A stretch of DNA of 64,000 bases from Amanita rubescens (taxonomy: Eukaryota > Basidiomycota > Agaricomycetes > Agaricales > Amanitaceae), in NCBI GenBank assembly GCA_015039365.1, contig WION01000220.1, positions 24,896 through 88,895 on the forward strand, read 5' to 3'. Numbering within the stretch: the first letter of the stretch is position 1; every line of letters begins with the position of its first letter. Under the pieces are notes generated by a model, which ran no database searches, had not been told where the DNA came from, and was given only the letters and a program-made list of their open reading frames with translations. Positions 50,301 to 59,751 of this stretch are shown here, one piece after another. The translations under genes and the position numbers were made by a program.

Positions 50301-51540
50301 GCCAGTTCAGTGCTCTCTTTACATGATTTCGACGGACCAGAAATGGTGTTCTCTTGAAATCAGCAGCAGATGGTTTACAAGGTCCTGTGAACATAATAGC
50401 CAAAACCTCTTCTATGTCATCTTTGGGAGGGGGTAGCATATCATATATTTTTGGTAGAGGAGAAGGGAAAGCAATAGCATTTGCTTTCATTTTTCGCATT
50501 CCTGATGCAATTTTTATGGAGCAACAGGAATGACGCACCTTGGCTACTAGCATTTGCTCAACTAATCTCAATGAAGACAATTCATCTGGTATTTCACCAA
50601 TCCAAAGCCCTCTAGCAAGTGCATATTTAGGGACTTTTGTTTGTCGCAGAGCAGCTCGACAGGTATTACATACATATTTACAAGAATGATCAATAACCAC
50701 AGTATGTTCTTTTAATTTTTCATGGACATTTTGTCTCTCTTGTCTTGTAACTCCAGGAGCATTCAAGACATGAAGAAGGTTCTTGACATTTTTTAAACTT
50801 GAAAGATATTTAACACTTGTTAGCTGCCCACATACAGCACATCCTGATTCTTCAATGTTATTTTTGGTCATTTTTTGGCATGCACCAGTAATAACTGTAT
50901 GGGCAAGTTGTTTTGTTATAGGTGGAGGTGGAAATGTTGAAGCCAATGTTTCTTCTACAGCAGTAGATTCACTTGATGATTTATAATCAGCATTGTTATT
51001 TACCTTTTTCTTCTTATCAAATTTTACTCCTGCATTCTCTAGTTTAAACTTGTCAACATATATTTTTTGTTTTTCACCTTCACCAATAATCTTTTTTTTT
51101 GGATTATTCACAGCGAATATTGTAACAAACCTGGGACAATCAGGACAGGAATGTAATAAGAAAATGTTGTGAATCATGGCAGAAGTTGCTCGAGAGCCTA
51201 CATTTATGCCATGAGACTGTGCCAATTGTCGACAAGCTGACACCGGCATGACCTTTACAAGCACACTCAGAGGTACAGCTGTCTGCACATACCTTGAATC
51301 AATATATTGATCTTTTGGCTCTTTGGTGTGTTCAATATATTGGAAAGTGGACCCAGTGTTTGCTAAGTTTTGTTGCATTGCTTTAGGCAGATATGGCATC
51401 AAAGTATCATAGGAAATAGGAGACGTTTTGTAGCCACCAATATGTTCAGACCTTTTGGGTACTGACAATAGAATATACCTAATGTAATGCCTTACATTCA
51501 ACCACATAACAATGGTCACCAATGTGATAAACGAAGCAAA
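44323..51540 (-). mobile_element. Helitron, autonomous type, about 7.2 kb
   Basis: On the minus strand the element encodes a RepHel protein. Its 3' end lies at about 44323-44370: a GC-rich hairpin (GCCG..CGGC around TGCACTGCA) is followed by about 13 nt ending ACCAAG at the border with Gypsy-2 pol. A second small palindrome GCCTAAATAGGC precedes it. The 5' end is less clear, between about 51400 and 51560, where sequence changes to a host 7TM-like gene. No target duplication is expected for Helitrons. The terminal CTRR of classical Helitrons is not obvious. Confidence 0.8.
44470..51399 (-). CDS. Helitron RepHel protein with C-terminal cysteine-peptidase-like domain
   Basis: An uninterrupted frame extends from 51672 to 44470; I take the Met at 51399 as the likely Helitron start because earlier codons look like host sequence. 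Numbering from 51672: the HUH nuclease motif HLHMMLW is at about 806-812, and the catalytic tyrosine motif YISDYITK near 1010. The SF1B helicase has GGIGGTGKT (about 1505), FLDELSML (about 1590), GDFGQLPP and YYTALSRS (about 1940). A CX2C..CX2C-rich N-terminal region precedes Rep. After the helicase come a low-complexity basic linker and a domain with WTENSCAYDSALTILHAIW (about 2145) and NFHFTSRIVYENG..WFHDG (about 2350-2365). These resemble the Cys and His boxes of ubiquitin-hydrolase-like peptidases. RepHel performs rolling-circle transposition; the peptidase role is inferred. Confidence 0.85.
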   Translation of the reverse strand: MPYLPKAMQQNLANTGSTFQYIEHTKEPKDQYIDSRYVQTAVPLSVLVKVMPVSACRQLAQSHGINVGSRATSAMIHNIFLLHSCPDCPRFVTIFAVNNPKKKIIGEGEKQKIYVDKFKLENAGVKFDKKKKVNNNADYKSSSESTAVEETLASTFPPPPITKQLAHTVITGACQKMTKNNIEESGCAVCGQLTSVKYLSSLKNVKNLLHVLNAPGVTRQERQNVHEKLKEHTVVIDHSCKYVCNTCRAALRQTKVPKYALARGLWIGEIPDELSSLRLVEQMLVAKVRHSCCSIKIASGMRKMKANAIAFPSPLPKIYDMLPPPKDDIEEVLAIMFTGPCKPSAADFKRTPFLVRRNHVKRALNWLILNHADYADVCLSESNLESYPEDMPPVSVEFKQLFTNKTAEGTSVHDVEEEDGTEEGMCSFTVHGLTGEQLKIMSLTEAKAKAMHHLNNQGKILAVGHGAQAESIWKNPHLYPQMFPWLFPYGLGGIGSVPRLSDAEHKRRLLMYHDKRFQTDPNFPFVAFSHEQVKAATTNGFLLAEKRIFDDISGRLLSIDPDALNSIIHRLSKDDFVEPNTEAEKKCFQLIRDLDHVSGKVKGSNTSKKWMRNEIWSLVAHCGAPFWYITLSPADVKHPVCIYYAGNEELFEPISLPYDERLRRICRNPVACARFFHFLVCTFISDVLGVGSTHLGLYGHTKAFYGTVEQQGRLALHLHMMLWIKGNLTPQEMRDLILDPNSDFQQKIIAWIESCQIGEFLTGTKDEILERVENISKSDDYKDPTETLPDPPPPICPSECNACQKCYDIESWWKKFELVVDEIVSKSNIHNCDRGLNKDGSINKRVAYVGCRDNKYGTCKARFPRPTFEVTQIDPESGALNLKKGEPWMNFITTYLTYIFRCNTDVTSMWSGTALKAVIVYISDYITKSSLKTHVVFETIKSIFDRNQEIIGSSISEKEKARQLLTKMVNLLSTKSEMGGPMVCMYLLGNPDHYTSHKFVPFYWKTFVNEVHSVWDSEVASTLNSKVAILKVKKRIVGFSPIYDYIYRPDVLENMCLYDWVRRCERKHVSSCASKNKTSQINDAFTEEDCEDSDHCQSEPEIIDEDVEYENSEYESDEKSKKLQNNTFYFKKLHPLFETHVTHVNPDKENMVVNFIGGTLPRCDQGNREYYCMTMLTLFKPWRTGKSLKDTDSSWDDTFINHKFTIRQCQLMKNFNIKYECLDARDDYRAQMKAGKGTALFMFGENIETNEEEITLDCYADEIQLNDGIDTNQNILGSKELKLQKEMADIRAVMRQTGWTNEISSQIDSNTIQPINSANLKASDWKAIVQLEKQRVIQERNKHYQSGAAEEGVSNGKPNVVKIIDKSYMERKHYNTIHEEAINSLCTEFKLNQEQERAFKIIAHHVVMENSGQLKMYIGGIGGTGKTQVIKAVTSFFLARNEAHRLIAVAPTGSAAALLSGSTYHSVLGIHDLSENASEKMLSQVRTRLEGVDYVFLDELSMLSCHELYRISTQLARVMNRLDMPFGGINLIFTGDFGQLPPPIGGENVSLYSRSIGQFGTSLRSQEEAIGRAVWHQVTTVVILRQNMRQQQNTEDDDKYRTALENMRHKDCTPDDIQFLRSRITSQVPGKPSICDEKFRNVSIITARNIQKDEINRLGCIKFAQETNQTLTMFYSEDSVRVTTDENTPRRKRNTKKLAAISNDMQHIIWNLPHSSADKHVPGKLALCIGLPVIIKCNAATELCITNGQEAIVVGWQSRTGTKGQLILETLFVKLLNPPRDITLSSLPLNVVPLTRTTNAITCKLPDDSKICLSRSQVEVLPNFAMTDFASQGKTRPYNVVDLSNCRSHQAYYTALSRSATAEGTIILQSFDTKKITGRASRALRQEFRDLELLDEITKLEHESKLPSNVCGYRRNTLIHSYRKHKGMSYVPSAVHRAIRWSKSDPMLDPIEGDVEWRILKKSNKSGANLGSVADSSTNVINSFIPAKGSIPLKSKKRNLKECNSPLHSKKSNQKDSNNIFEKKIKKKAKITTPDTETGKVISVSSLTPSGFYWTENSCAYDSALTILHAIWRSDCMKWDDTFRNMNERIMGPLLNNFTASNIGLISLNASRDNLRFRLEQLSPINFAWGRYTSITRLLEILLETPIDTLQRSIHCYNEHLVEDVQLRNNSCLIVAGAQGELSTESWMTNFREDIVGICNLCQTNIYRKFRFAYALPVVALDVSGHEFQINSRFNVTIDQEHHTYMLRGIIYFSNFHFTSRIVYENGMTWFHDGITTGDEPIYDGMINTIQNLYHCRGKNASIAIYTKN

Positions 51541-52245
51541 TGGAATCTCATCTGAGACAATATGTAACCATACTCGTATTAAAACGAGCGAAGCAGTCAT
51601 ACCCCTGCCTTGGGCAACTAAGCTAAGAATATATGCTATTCTACGTTGAAACCAATTACAAGAACCATACAATAGCTCTTTCAGACATAACTACATGGGG
51701 GTGTTAAAACACATCATGGAATCTTAAATTGAACTTACAGTTAAGGATGTAGATATAGAATAAGCATGACAAACGCAGTTGAACAAGTCAGACATTGACG
51801 TGCAGATCAAATCTATGTGTTCATAAAGTTTGTCGTAAGAGGAGGGTGATATTGAAAGTAAGGTATCTTACCATGTACGTGAAGAACTGCTGTTTGCAAA
51901 GCCTGAGAGTCACTCATGTATATGACCACAAGGCACGCGAGCATAGGACCAGCTAGTATTTAACGTAAGAACATCAATGCTTCGTTATCACATAGCACTA
52001 GTAGACTCACCTTTGATGATAGCCGATTCGAGCGGTATTCCATTGCTGCCAAGAAATGTTTCTAACAGCGTATTGGTCTTATGCCATAAGATCTTTATAG
52101 ACCTCTGTATAGACATAAACGCTGACAAGCACAATTCATCACTCACGAAAAGTATTTCGCAACTCGTTAAAGACGGTACAAGTCTTGGATAAATGAGATT
52201 TTTGAAAAGTAACAGCGCTTTTCCAAAGTTCGAGTAAGCTCAATC
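51530..52245 (-). pseudogene. Fragment of a 7TM-like membrane protein gene cut by the Helitron
   Basis: Minus-strand exon-like blocks: about 52245-52021 (LLLFKNLIYPRLVPSLTS..GIPLESAIIK) ends at GTGAGT; 51952-51871 (AGPMLACLVVIYMSDSQALQ, TAVLHVH) ends at GTAAGA; and about 51672-51540 (NWFQRRIAYILSLVAQGRGMTASLVLIRVWLHIVSDE, spread over the block) runs into the Helitron frame. Consecutive hydrophobic helices ending in a TASLVLIRVWL segment resemble the common Agaricomycete seven-helix hypothetical proteins. A GTAAG donor with about 200 nt to the last block leaves an unresolved exon. The start and the C-terminus are not found. Confidence 0.42.
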
Positions 52246-53106
52246 TTGGACAACGTATTGGATCGCACCATTGACGACAAGACAATCAAAATCTATTCCG
52301 ATTTCAACACATAGGCCATAGATGTGTTGGATATTCGATACAAGAACAAGCTAAATAGAAACCGAAATCAGTCGAGCATCGTTGATCACATACAAACTCC
52401 TCAACACCTTTTGGCGCGACATGTTTAACTTCCCTGTGCTGTAGTGACGATGCACCCTTCAGAGGATCTCAGTTATAAAACGGATTACGTGGCACGTGCA
52501 AGCGCGCTATATCGGATTGGGTGAGTCACCTCATTTCAGTCATTTACCTAAATTTAGCCGCTCGGTGCAGATTAATCATAGCCAACCCATACTCAGCCGA
52601 TTACAGATGTGCAGCGTTCACCACACAGTTCAATAAGATGTGGTCTTGTTCACCGCATCAATCTCACATGTGAGAGAAGCCTTTTGAAGATTATAGTTGC
52701 GACGTCTACGGTCCAGAGCCGACGTCATTTATGTAAATTTAGGCCCTCGTGATGTACAAGATGTCAACGTTTCAACTCTCAAGTCATCATCGCCGAAGCA
52801 ACCAATCACCGACGTGGAATCCTCTTCCCTCAATTCAAGGAGATGTCGTCTTGATTGCAGGAATGATCTCCTGACTCCTTTTGATGTCGATGATTGTCTA
52901 CGCCGTACGGACCTGCGCCTAAATATATCGGCGGTCCCAACCTTTCACAAGATGAACAGATTCGGCCGCTTAAAGTTATCGTCTATGTTGAGTTCTTAAC
53001 GTGAACATCATATAAATTGACTGACAGTCACAGAATCCTGTCAGCCTGACGTACTAGTTCTCTGTCCTCATTGAAGCAATCCGGGCAAACAAAGATTACC
53101 AGAAGG
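52246..53106. other. No gene recognised
   Basis: A plus frame at 52697-52999 is open but without motifs or splice support. The stretch may hold 5' sequence of the flanking genes. Confidence 0.35.
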
Positions 53107-54006
53107 ATGTCAACGCAAAGTGAGTTACCAGACTCACATATGGAACGCGACGTTCAGTGGCGTTAATTTTAGGCAGTGATCGAACTTTGACGGAAATCCG
53201 CTCCATGTTAAATCAATACCGAGTGCTCCGTCCTCATAATACGCGCATCCGAGACAAATTGTTACGATGGATACAGGATAATCCAGTTGTGGGAGGTGAG
53301 TACGGGCATCCGTCGATTTCACTGCGTCATGCCGCATGTATGGATAACAGTTTAGCTCAATGGTCTGTCCGGCAACGATGAGGACCCACGTCCTTCGACG
53401 CTGTCCTCTTTTACCGTTTCGCTCCCTAGGTCACCTTCACTCAGTCAACTTAAAGTTCTATCTCTGCACTCGTATGCGTCGGTCAGAAATTCTTAAACTA
53501 AGTAGAGAGATTGCTTCTGTACGTACCATATCTTCCACCAACGACGTTATTAATCTTATTATGCGTAGGAATCCGATACCACTTTCAAGGCCTTGCTTTT
53601 TCCTGACTCGTCGAAGCTACCTATTCTAATCAATGTTCCTCTAATTCACCCATCGTTACAACCTACTTTGCAAAATATGAAGTTGGATATGTATTTCGAA
53701 GGCTCTACACCTCGAGTGAAAATCGTGAACGAATTTCCACTTGGATCTCCTCTGCCGTTGAAATATCAATATATCTTTTTCTTCTTGTCTTTGGTATGTT
53801 CTATCGTTTTTTTTCGTCATCATAAGCCGAAAGACTATGTTCAGACTGGTCAAGTTGTCAACGCTTGCATCTCGAATTTATCGCGTGGTCATTCTTTATG
53901 GTTTGGCAACATGGTCATTTTGAAGACTACCAAAACAGATGAACGAAGCCTTGTTTCTATAACCGCAACAGACCGTTTATTGGCAGAACGTATCGTACTA
54001 TCGTGA
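53107..54006 (+). CDS. Intron-rich hypothetical gene, exons partly resolved
   Basis: The start exon 53107-53119 (MSTQ plus one base) ends at GTGAGT. Exon 2 from 53173 encodes SDRTLTEIRSMLNQYRVLRP and NTRIRDKLLRWIQDNPVV. A further exon gives SGNDEDPRPSTLSSFTVSLP and LSQLKVLSLHS, ending near a GTATGC donor. The last frame (53593-54006) has KIVNEFPLGSPLPLKYQYIF, then an apparent intron (GTATGT..TTCAG, about 53791-53840) and TGQVVNACISNLSRGHSLWFGN..VILK. The opening helix followed by LKVLSLHS-type repeats resembles F-box/LRR proteins. The RGHSLWFGNMVILK end resembles another Agaricomycete family. It may be one gene or two neighbours. Exact exon joins need transcript data. Confidence 0.35.
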
Positions 54007-54388
54007 GATCGTTACTATACATCCAGAGTCTTACTGACTAAATTTTTGACGTGAAGATTAACTTATGGCACGACTTTATCGCAGTCCGCCGTGTCGACGT
54101 TGTAGTTAGTTAGTGGAAGATGGAGATACAACGCATACATCATATACATGATCAATGAATGTATCATTCATTTATTGAGATAAAACACTCACAGAGACGC
54201 CAGTTGGAGGTGGCTCCAGATTATAGCTGTGTGGGAGATGTCTAAACCATTCGGAAGACGGATGATCGACATTATCCTATTGGATGCGAACAACCATAAG
54301 TAAAGTGAATGATGATTACAGATGTCACCCGTTTACCGCTGGTCCTCATATCTCTCCGCGTATTGTTCACTTAACAAAACCCTTATTG

Positions 54389-55386
54389 ATGTTGGCATTC
54401 GATATGTGTGTAACACTTTTCATTTGCTGTCTTATTACCTTGACGCAAGGAAATGAAGGTCTTTGACCGTTGAATTGTGGTTCAAAATATTTGATCTGTT
54501 GCCGATGGAAGACATCATGGTCCTAGAGTGTACCTCGAAGAGACTGAGAGATCTGAAGGAGGAATACAGCCGGTCAGTTTTCAACCTGACAAGAGTCCTT
54601 ATGCCATTCTTGTCAGTGGAGAACGATGTACAAGAATTTGTCAAAACTATGAAAGGAACGAACGCGATTATTAGCGGTTCCACAGCATTGCAGTTTTTTG
54701 ACAGGACATATTATCAATATGCCGATTTGGACCTCTATTTTGAAGCAAAGCATCTCGAGGTCTGGAAAACTCAGCTGATTGCATTCGGCTATCGCTTCGT
54801 TCCAAAGATTGGAAATCAAGCGTTAGATGTTCTCGAAAACATCTATGAGTATCCCAGCTTTCAACAAATAGAGGCGTTGGAGAGCTTCAAACACCGAAGT
54901 ACAGGAAAGGTTGTACAATTGATGGCGACAAAATCGTCTCCACTTCGTGCAATATTGGATTTTCATTCTAGTGAGCAGCGTCCTTAACTGTGTTCTTGTT
55001 CTTAAACTGAGAAATATGAAGCATGTGTTATGAATGTTATTACGCACGCGCGTGCATACTCTTTATATCCCGTCAGCACCTTTATCCAGCGTGAAACAAT
55101 GGTTTGCGGACCAATCAACAAGAAGGCGTTGACAGCACTTGAAAAATACAAGAAACGGGGATGGCATGCGGTACACGCTATACGCACGGAAAACTTTCAA
55201 TGCGCGGCGGATGAACTGAAAATGAGGACACGTTGGCTCGGAGACAGTCGGTGCTGGAAGATAAATCTTAAAGGAGACAATCAGGCTTTGTCTAATCTTG
55301 ACGGGCACAACATATTGTGGTGTATAAGACTAACGAAGTACGCCAAAACCGACACGTTTACGGCGCAGATGGAGATAAAGGATTAA
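54389..55386 (+). CDS. F-box protein with nucleotidyltransferase-like core, 297 aa
   Basis: Exons 54389-54405, 54459-54970 and 55022-55386 join through introns of 53 and 51 nt (GTGTGT..GAAG and GTGAGC..GAAG). Residues 7-35 are an F-box (SLTVELWFKIFDLLPMEDIM, then CTSKRLRDL). This domain recruits SKP1 in SCF ubiquitin ligases. The body contains AIISGSTALQFFDRTYYQYADLDLYF (read over about residues 75-100), in which the GSTALQFF and D-x-D pattern resemble a nucleotidyltransferase fold, then ILDFHS, CVMNVITHARAYSLYPVSTF and KYKKRGWHAV. This combination is a recurrent, expanded Agaricomycete family. Whether the core binds nucleotides is not known. The short first exon gives the only in-frame ATG. 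Confidence 0.75.
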
Positions 55387-55497
55387 ATAGAAGAATGTAA
55401 TGTACATGATGCACTCCATTGAATTGTACTACAGGGATCCATAGCGTTGAGGAGACACCTTACTCATAGTTGGCAGCTTTAGGATTCATGCCTGTCT

Positions 55498-57203
55498 TCT
55501 TCCCGTCACGAAAAGGGCTTGGGGAAGCTTATGCTTGCCGGAACGTGATGGTCCACGTTCATCAGAAGACCTTGTACGAGATGCAGCACTCGAGCTGCGA
55601 GGGGCTGATTGATGGACATGACCATGAGTAGGAGCATCAACAGCATGGCGAGCTGTGGCCATGCATCTGCCTGAACGAGCGTGCAGGCCCACTCGGGATT
55701 GGGTTTCAATGGACTGATTGACGACGATGATGACCGTGAGAAGGCGCCTGGCTCGACGAGCGTGCAAGTGCACTTGGGCTGCGATGGGCTTGTTGACGGG
55801 CAAGTTGGCGGGCACTGTCGCGGGAATGCACCTCGCTACTCGTCGAGCGTTCACGTGTACTACCCGGGCTGCGATGGGGTGATGGATGGGAACGGCAACT
55901 ACGTGCCTCACTGAGTGAACGTGCAGGTGGGCTTTGACGGGCACGACCAGGAGAACGTGCCTCACTGGACAACCGTGGAGGTGATCTGGGAATACGATGT
56001 GCTGATGTCGACTGGGACGATCAACAGCCATGTCATCGAAGTAAAAAAGATCATCGTGATGGGCCCAAGTGGCGGGTGGGGTGATGACAGTGTTCCTCGA
56101 ACACTATTTGCACTCAAGGCTGTAAGGGGCTGACGTGGAGTAGAACGATCTCTGCAGCTTCTGTGAGCTTTATGTTGTGCCATCTGAAACATTACATACG
56201 TTGTGTCAGACATGACATCGTTTTCCTTGAGGAAACGACGCTTCTTCTTCTGCCTCGATTCAGCTCCTTCGAGTATTTGTACAACGCCTTGTGATGAGAT
56301 CTAATATTCATGGTTAATCGACAGCGTTAAACCCTCAAGTGAAACCATGATTTTACTTACGACTGAAGTAAAACCCCCATCAACGGTTCTTCGTTGACCT
56401 TGATCTTCCTCATCCTGACTTTCCAGGTCTTGCTGGATTAGCGTGTAGAGAAGAGGACTTGATGATTGAAACTAGTGATAAATGGGAGCTAGATGTGTCA
56501 AGAAGTCAGAAATCAAAGTTTTAGATTCAGAGACACATGGCGTTGACAAACCTGAGAGACCTGTGCTGCTGGACAAAAGTGGGAGTGGGAGACGGTGTCG
56601 GTGTCGAATAACGGAACTGGCCAAATGTGCAGGATGGCGAAGAACGACGAGACTAAGTAAGCACTGGTGGCATTGATGCGTTCGCGCTTGCGGCGGATAT
56701 CAGAGAGGAGAAGTGTGATGTTGATGACCTGCTGGACTGAACGTGAGGGCTACCGGCGGGTGAGCGTGAGCGTGATACTGAGCTAGGGGCTTGAATGAGA
56801 GGTTGATAGGAAGGGACGACGGTAGATGCTGTGGCTGGGCGTGAACATTGTGGTGGCATACTCCCGCATCAACCGCGTTGGTCTGCAGAGAAACCTGGTG
56901 GACGAAACCTGTTGAGGGGCCAGGGCGGGATTGCAGGTGTGGTGGTGTCAGATTGGAGTCATGGTGGAGGGGAGTTGGACACGAAGATGATGCATGCGTC
57001 TTCTTCTTTGATCGATGTTTTTCATCCAAGACTTCTTGCTGATCGGATATGCCCTCGTCATTGTTCGTTAGAGTGCGTTGGAGGTGGGAGGTGAAACGAC
57101 GGTGGGTGGAGGGCGCATTGGTTGAAAGGAGGTCATCGATGAAGATTAGCGGAGAATCAACCCGTTGATGAGCGCAGGAGGTCAGGAGGTGGTCGCAGGT
57201 CAT
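55498..57203 (-). CDS. RS/SP-rich low-complexity protein gene, multi-exon
   Basis: From the ATG at 57203 (MTCDHLLTSCAHQRV) the first exon is Ser/Pro/His-rich with a basic patch (KHRSKKKTH). Downstream blocks include SSPLLYTLIQQDLESQDEED, ending at GTAAGT near 56360. Then comes VVQILEGAESRQKKKRRFLKEN with a nuclear-localisation-like KKKRR, then CRDRSTPRQPLTALSANS, and after a CCCAG acceptor the RS-type stretch PRSPPRLSSEARSPGRARQSPP with tandem SEARS/RSP repeats. About 60-bp tandem repeats at 55700-55970 underlie it. The composition suggests a nuclear RNA-processing or scaffold protein; no folded domain is seen. Several overlapping frames are open in the GC-rich repeat, so exon choice is uncertain. 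Confidence 0.42.
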
Positions 57204-57569
57204 TTTCCTGGAGGTGATGCAGGAATAAAGAAGGTTAGGGTTAAGACGCAGGGGAATGGTGTGTTTCTTATACAGAAATGTAGTGGAAAGCAAACAGGCT
57301 GAACCGATCATACACAAATGATTTGTGTTGTTCGGGGCCCTCTAGTTTCTCGACGTTTGAACGGACGCGTTCACTGAAACCGCATCCAGAACGTGAGGAG
57401 GACAGAGAAGCGTGACAATGAGAAGATTCCTTTTGTTGTCAAATTACATAAGTAGTTTGTCGTCATTGATCGCTCGTCAACATGCAAGTGCTCCTATTTT
57501 CAAAACGACAAAGGAAAGAATCGTCATTTATGTTATAAGAAATTCTACATGTCAATGAGATGAATGCTA

Positions 57570-59751
57570 TCATGCGAGGTCTTTCACATCAACTTTGCCG
57601 AGAATGATTACGAACTGTATATTTAAGCTCGCACAGCTTCTGATGGTCTCATCGTCGGCACTCGCTCTTGTTTTCCAACTGCCAACTGTATATCCGACCG
57701 TTGCGATATACTTGCAGGGGGGGATCTCCGTCTTGTCGATTTTATAGATCGGCAAGTCACTGACATGCTTCAATCCATCCTTATCAAACATGAAAGTAGG
57801 TCTTCGACGGGCATCGTAAACAGGTACTTCAAAGGAAGATATTTCAGTGCACATCATATTGACAGATAATTGTACGCACCGCGATCTTTGAAACCGAGCG
57901 ACGGTGCAAAATGTGTGGATTTACCTTTGTTCTGATTCCGCGATGATCCTATTTTTACAGGCGATGATGTAAGAAGTCCGGCAGGTACTCGCGTACGAGC
58001 AGGGGAGCTTGATGCTTGTTTACCAAAGATTTAGAATGTCGAAACGGTTTAGAAACAAAAAACGCACAGGATGGAGAATTTACATAGTTGTTATAATCAG
58101 CACCCGCTCCTTCTCTACGAGTAGTAAGAATCAGACTCCCTGAGTCTAGTAAGCAGACATATTCATCCGTTTCAAATACGGTTCCTATATAGGCAAAAAG
58201 CCGTTGTACTTCTCCGGCAAAGGGCAGTAATATGACCTGCCTGATCTAGAAAATAGCAGCGTCAAATTGGATTTTTACGAAACGAATAAAATCTCACCTT
58301 GTGACCAGCATTAATAGTACTATCGGTCGCGTCTTTCAATTGGGATTCTACGATTAGTCCAGTTGTAATGAACACTGCGTTCTTTCCTAGTTTACTGTTT
58401 TCACCCTTGAAGCATATTTTCCCTGCGTCGAAGACCACTAGATTTGGCGAGGCGCGGGAAGGATTGAGGAAAGGCAAGGAGTGGGTAAAATTGACAGCTG
58501 AAGTTAATTGCCTAAAACGATACGTCTTAATCCTGTCATTAGCTCAAGTTTTTAATAAACGTACCGTTTACCCTCGGACCCCGTCACCATTTTTTGAATG
58601 ACCTTCTCATATCCCAGGGCAACGTTTGAGCCTGGCTCAGGTTGTGGTTGGCCATAACGAACAAACTGAATAACAGATGAATTCCTTTAATGTTGATGAG
58701 CTTCGTATCACAGACGTCAGATTCGAAACTCGCCTAAGTGTCGGGAGCGTCTTATGTTCGTCACGTAAGAGAGGGTCAATGTCTTCATCTTCTAATATCA
58801 AGGGATTATTTTGAATCTGCTTGTTTCGTGCAACACCAGAGTCCGTAATTTCGGGAAAAGAGTCCAAATATACTGTTTCTGTTTCTTTTGCGGAGTCGAT
58901 TGTCGAAACTTTCGTTTGTATCGCATCCAAATCGTCGCCGCTATCGTTTGAGTTGACACTATTGGTATCAGAAGACCTGAGTAGAAATATCATTTGGCTG
59001 AAGAAGGTAAACGTAAAATTGAACGTACAAATGGCCTTCTGTCTGATCGCTTATATCAGATTTTTTCACATCCATCACAGAACCTCCTTCAACAGGAACG
59101 CTGAGATGTGAAACTAGGTGAGCGGAAGGAGTTGAAGAGAAACAATGAAAGCGACAACTTACGCATCAGAGTTAATCTGTGTGGTAAGTGAATGAGAATT
59201 TATCCGTGGCTTCCCTCTCGCAGGACGCGCTGTCTGAATAGGTTTGGCACTGTCCGAATCACTGAATGCAATAGTAAATGTCTACCTCAAGCAATGAAAT
59301 GAAAGAAAAAGTACCTTTGCACATTGAAACGTCTTGGTTTCTTGACATTTACGACCGCATCTTCATCTGTCTCATCGGTATCATGTGTAGAGGTGTTAGT
59401 ACTACAATATATGTAGATAAGAAAGGAACAAGAGAAAGACTAAAGAACGAAATACATTTGCACAGGTTTGGTGACGTCAGTTTTGACGCTAGAAACGCGC
59501 GCAAGTGGAACGTTGCTGTCGTCTTCGCCTGCATTAACAACGCTGGAGACGAAGGTAAATAACGAAATAAAATCTGCATTGAAAAAGAGGAACATACGAT
59601 TTGTCTTCAACGATGTCAGATAGTTCACTGATGCTATAGATGGTGAGCAACATGTAATGGACAGAGAAGGGCCATACATATCAGTCTCCGGAATGACAAG
59701 GGGAGTCTTCACTTGTTTGACCTTACTTCGTTTGCGTTTTGTTGGAGCCAT
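57570..59751 (-). CDS. Agaricomycete-specific nuclear-type protein (VPVYDARR/NIQFVIILG family)
   Basis: The start at 59751 gives MAPTKRKRSKVKQVKTPLV, a basic nuclear-localisation-like head. About eight exons follow, with consensus junctions. They carry acidic linkers (HDTDETDEDAVVNVKKPRRF; SDSDSAKPIQTARPARGKPR), PLILEDEDIDPLLRDEHKTLP, FLNPSRASPNLVVFDAGKIC, then QVILLPFAGEVQRLFAYIGT and DEYVCLLDSGSLILTTRR. The end has FEVPVYDARRRPTFMFDKDG and ATVGYTVGSW..SLNIQFVIILGKV. The last part recalls a beta-rich fold shared by many uncharacterised Agaricomycete proteins; I know no function. It is divergent from the gene at 60416, across a roughly 660-bp spacer. Individual exon borders were not all fixed. 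Confidence 0.55.

Noticed and set aside
55486..56031. 181-codon His/Val/Arg-rich minus frame
   Set aside because: An alternative frame of the GC-rich repeat; the RS-rich frame connects better to upstream exons through splice sites.
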